A model generated the notes under the pieces. It was not told the origin of the DNA, did no database searches, and saw nothing but the letters and a program-made list of their open reading frames with translations. From Melioribacteraceae bacterium (lineage in GTDB: Bacteria; Bacteroidota; Ignavibacteria; Ignavibacteriales; Melioribacteraceae), in NCBI GenBank assembly GCA_027036655.1, contig JALWEC010000398.1, positions 1-7,961 of the forward strand: a stretch of 7,961 nucleotides of DNA, read 5' to 3'. Below are positions 6,041 through 7,961 of this stretch, one piece after another. Within the stretch, counting starts at the first letter, position 1. The number at the start of each line of letters is the position of its first letter. The position numbers and the translations under genes were made by a program.

Positions 6041-6303
6041 AACAATTTCAGAAATTCCGCTTTTGTAGCTTCCGGATTTTTAACTTTACAGTTTTCAACC
6101 AGATTGTAAGGATTGAAAAGCTCTCCGTTAATTATTATTCCGGGCGAAGCTTTCAGATTATACTTCTTATAAAGTCTCTGCGCTTCTTCGTCATCTTCAA
6201 CATATTTTATAATATGAGGAATATTGTTTTCTTTCAAAAATCTGACAACCACATCGCTCTTTCGGCATCTTTTAGTCCTGAGAATTAAAACTTTATTTTC
6301 CAT
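6028..6303 (-). CDS. Small thioredoxin/glutaredoxin-fold protein with CxxS active site
   Basis: The 91-residue product looks like a minimal thioredoxin fold: a first strand KVLILRT, an active site CRKS with C13 at the start of the first helix, a second strand HIIKYV, and KASPGIIING, where P54 is the expected cis-proline opposite the active site. The second active-site cysteine is replaced by serine (C13-R-K-S16), as in monothiol glutaredoxins; another cysteine, C72, is near the C-terminus. No signal peptide is seen, so it is probably cytoplasmic. It may reduce or deglutathionylate proteins or handle metal-thiol adducts, but no substrate can be named. It is the last gene of an operon with a porin (37-base gap) and a CDF exporter. 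No strong ribosome binding site precedes ATG 6303. It ends exactly where the ACR3 remnant ends on the other strand. Confidence 0.8.
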   Translation of the reverse strand: MENKVLILRTKRCRKSDVVVRFLKENNIPHIIKYVEDDEEAQRLYKKYNLKASPGIIINGELFNPYNLVENCKVKNPEATKAEFLKLLEEK

Positions 6304-6340
6304 TTTTCAGTCGCATAATTTTTTCAAATTCACACAAAAA

Positions 6341-7327
6341 TCAGTTAAAGAAAATCTGCAGCTGGGCGGCAATCGAGTAATCATTATCGAACTGCGTTCC
6401 TCCGCTGAGCATCAACTTAACTTTATTTTTTAAGTATAAATGATTATATCCCGCTATTAGCCAAATATCGTCCTTTGTTTTTGGATTAATATCCGCATAC
6501 TTTTGAACATTCACAACAATCTGATTTTTCCCGGAAAAGTTGTAATTTACATAAGTGTAAAATCCATAAGCCTTTTTGTCGTTTAAGCGCGCTTCCAAAT
6601 ATTCGGCTTGTATTTCAATCTTGGCTAACTTCAGCAAAGACTCCACGCCAAACCTTAAATCTCTTCCGGTAAAAGGTTTTCCCTGTCCGAAAATCTTTGA
6701 AAAATCCGCAGAATGCGCCTCTCTGTACATTCCCGATATACTGAGATGAAGTGAATAATTTTCCGTAAAACTTAAATTAACCGAGCTGCGAAAAGTATAT
6801 AGAAAATCAGGCTTCTCCGCAACGGCAATTTTTGCGCCTTTCCCGTCATATACGCCGAATGAAATTTCCCACATTTTTGTAAAAGGAAGCAAATGGAGTT
6901 GAAGTCCTACATCACGCGCTGAAGTTTGAGCTGCCGGGATCAGTGAATTAATTACCGAAGCTCTTTCCAAAAGGGGAATTTTCCAATCGGATTGAAGACG
7001 CTGCAAACTGAACTCCGGCGTTTGCTGTCCGAATCTCAGATAGCCGTTTTTAAAAGTAAAATCACCGTAAGCGTCTAAAAGTCTAAACTGTTCGGCATCC
7101 TTATATTCAAAATTTCCCTGAACTTTAAATTTTAAATTCGAATAACCGGGAGCTTCTCCTTTAACCCAAAGTTTTATTCTTCGGACCATCACCCCTTGAG
7201 AACCGGACCCGTTTTTATAAAGACGAAATTGTCCGTATCCGTTCCACTGATAATTACTCTTTCCGGTTTGAGCTAAACCGGACTGAAATAAAAGAATAGA
7301 TAACACCAACGTGATTAGAAATTTCAT
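6341..7327 (-). CDS. Outer-membrane porin, phosphate-selective porin O/P type
   Basis: The 328-residue product begins with a typical Sec signal peptide (a lysine, then a hydrophobic core at about 4-14, with likely cleavage after GLA at residue 19). The mature part is built of alternating short amphipathic strands rich in Y, F, G and K, as in a 16-stranded outer-membrane barrel. Its start, YQWNGYGQFRLYKNGSG...VMVRRIKLWVKGEAPGYSNLKFKVQGNFEY, and the DAYGDFTFKNGYLRFGQQTPEFSLQ block resemble OprO/OprP-family (PF07396) porins of Bacteroidota relatives. The end, AAQLQIFFN, fits a last beta strand. OprO/P porins carry anions such as phosphate, but selectivity cannot be read from this sequence. The ATG at 7327 lies 13 bases after the CDF stop, with AAAGG upstream, so it is probably co-transcribed with the metal exporter and the thioredoxin-like gene. 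Confidence 0.82.
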   Translation of the reverse strand: MKFLITLVLSILLFQSGLAQTGKSNYQWNGYGQFRLYKNGSGSQGVMVRRIKLWVKGEAPGYSNLKFKVQGNFEYKDAEQFRLLDAYGDFTFKNGYLRFGQQTPEFSLQRLQSDWKIPLLERASVINSLIPAAQTSARDVGLQLHLLPFTKMWEISFGVYDGKGAKIAVAEKPDFLYTFRSSVNLSFTENYSLHLSISGMYREAHSADFSKIFGQGKPFTGRDLRFGVESLLKLAKIEIQAEYLEARLNDKKAYGFYTYVNYNFSGKNQIVVNVQKYADINPKTKDDIWLIAGYNHLYLKNKVKLMLSGGTQFDNDYSIAAQLQIFFN

Positions 7328-7340
7328 ATCTTAAAAACCT

Positions 7341-7961
7341 TTAATTTTTAATTAAACCGTCTTCAATACATTTTCCGCATTCAAACTGAATCGTTGCGTG
7401 ATGAATATCGAATTCGTCGTGCAATGCCTTCTCTATTTTTTCGCGGAGTTCGTCGCTTTTATCTGTCATCATATTGTCAATATTTATATGAGCTTCGAGA
7501 TGAATGTCATTCTCGCCTACCGACCAAACATGCACATGATGAATATTTACGACATGATCAAAACTTTCAACTTTCTTCCGAATATCTTCAAGCGAAATTC
7601 CTTCGGGAGTTCCTTCCATCAACACATGAAGCGCGTCGGTCAGGATATGAAAACTCTCCTTCAAAACATAAGCGGCGATTAATATCGTTAAAACCGGATC
7701 GAGCCAGTAAATGCTTAAATAATAAATTGCAAGTCCTCCGAGAATTACTGCAACCGAAGAGACGGCGTCGCTAAGAAGGTGCAAATATGCGGCTTTGATA
7801 TTTATGCTGGAATCAGCTCCTTTTTTAAGCAGAAGCGTACCCGCAATATTTGCCGCCAAACCGATTGACGCAACAAGCGTCATCAATCCACCCTGCACTT
7901 CCGTAGGATTAAGCAGCCGTACACCCGATTCGTAAAATAAGTAGAAGGAAATAACAAGAAG
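7341..7961 (-). CDS. Cation diffusion facilitator (CzcD/ZitB-like) metal exporter, 5' end outside the window
   Basis: The frame is open from the right edge to the stop at 7341, showing the last 206 residues. CDF proteins export Zn2+, Co2+, Cd2+ or similar ions from the cytoplasm in exchange for protons. Visible are ESGVRLLNPTEVQGG (the loop after the third span), a span, then AAYLHLLSDAVSSVAVILGG with the metal-site HxxxD (His and Asp in HLLSD), a WLDP loop, the last span, and the cytoplasmic C-terminal domain with HHVHVWSVGENDIHLEAHI. The tail has DIHHATIQFECGKC, with extra cysteines that could bind metal. Roughly 90-110 N-terminal residues are missing, because the window stops. The ORF should not be started at the internal GTG at 7898, which lies inside the conserved core. 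It appears to be the leading visible gene of a CDF-porin-thioredoxin operon. Confidence 0.94.
   Translation of the reverse strand, partial: LLVISFYLFYESGVRLLNPTEVQGGLMTLVASIGLAANIAGTLLLKKGADSSINIKAAYLHLLSDAVSSVAVILGGLAIYYLSIYWLDPVLTILIAAYVLKESFHILTDALHVLMEGTPEGISLEDIRKKVESFDHVVNIHHVHVWSVGENDIHLEAHINIDNMMTDKSDELREKIEKALHDEFDIHHATIQFECGKCIEDGLIKN

Noticed and set aside
7394..7774. Plus-strand open frames opposite the CDF gene
   Set aside because: They overlap conserved CDF coding sequence on the other strand and resemble no family.
1..7961. tRNA, rRNA, CRISPR arrays, insertion sequences or phage genes
   Set aside because: No cloverleaf-like sequence, spaced identical repeats, transposase motifs or paired terminal repeats were seen on either strand.

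Overview
The window is about 8 kb of AT-rich bacterial DNA (I judge roughly 40% GC by eye). Nearly all of it is read from the minus strand. The gene set is a ClpC ATPase, a proline-rich TonB, RF2, an AtuA (DUF1446) pair, an OprO/P-type porin and a CDF metal transporter. Visible Shine-Dalgarno motifs and sigma70-like promoters occur alongside these, which fits a Gram-negative of the Bacteroidota/Chlorobi/Ignavibacteriota group. An Ignavibacteria (Melioribacter/Ignavibacterium-like) host is my best guess. That placement rests on family recognition, not on a marker gene comparison.

Layout, left to right. (1) 1-1525 holds the first 508 codons of clpC on the minus strand; the gene runs off the left edge. 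(2) 1526-1815 is a spacer with a possible clpC promoter, an unexplained nested inverted repeat and a clear intrinsic terminator that belongs to the next gene. (3) 1816-2469 is a tonB-like gene starting at GTG, with its own promoter and a good ribosome binding site. (4) 2611-5424 is a minus-strand operon of a 455-residue AtuA-family protein, a 106-residue AtuA-like partner and prfB. prfB is split by an in-frame UGA and needs the classic +1 programmed frameshift to make a 366-residue RF2. (5) 5425-5571 is a regulatory spacer with a sigma70-like promoter for the AtuA operon and three inverted repeats, two of them perfect palindromes placed over the promoter. (6) 5572-6027, the only plus-strand gene content, is the C-terminal remnant of an ACR3 arsenite transporter that has lost its N-terminal half. 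(7) 6028-7961 is a minus-strand operon of a CDF cation exporter (cut by the right edge), an OprO/P-type porin and a small thioredoxin-fold protein with a CxxS active site. Its last stop codon abuts the stop of the ACR3 remnant.

How the genes may work together. The CDF-porin-thioredoxin group and the ACR3 remnant suggest a metal or metalloid stress region that has partly decayed. ClpC and RF2 are housekeeping proteolysis and translation termination. TonB energises outer-membrane transport. The AtuA pair belongs to a family tied to acyclic-terpene and branched acyl-CoA catabolism whose enzymatic activity is not established. I see no clear new defence or mobile system. The items most worth a second look are the prfB recoding site, the truncated ACR3 gene and the palindromes at the AtuA promoter.
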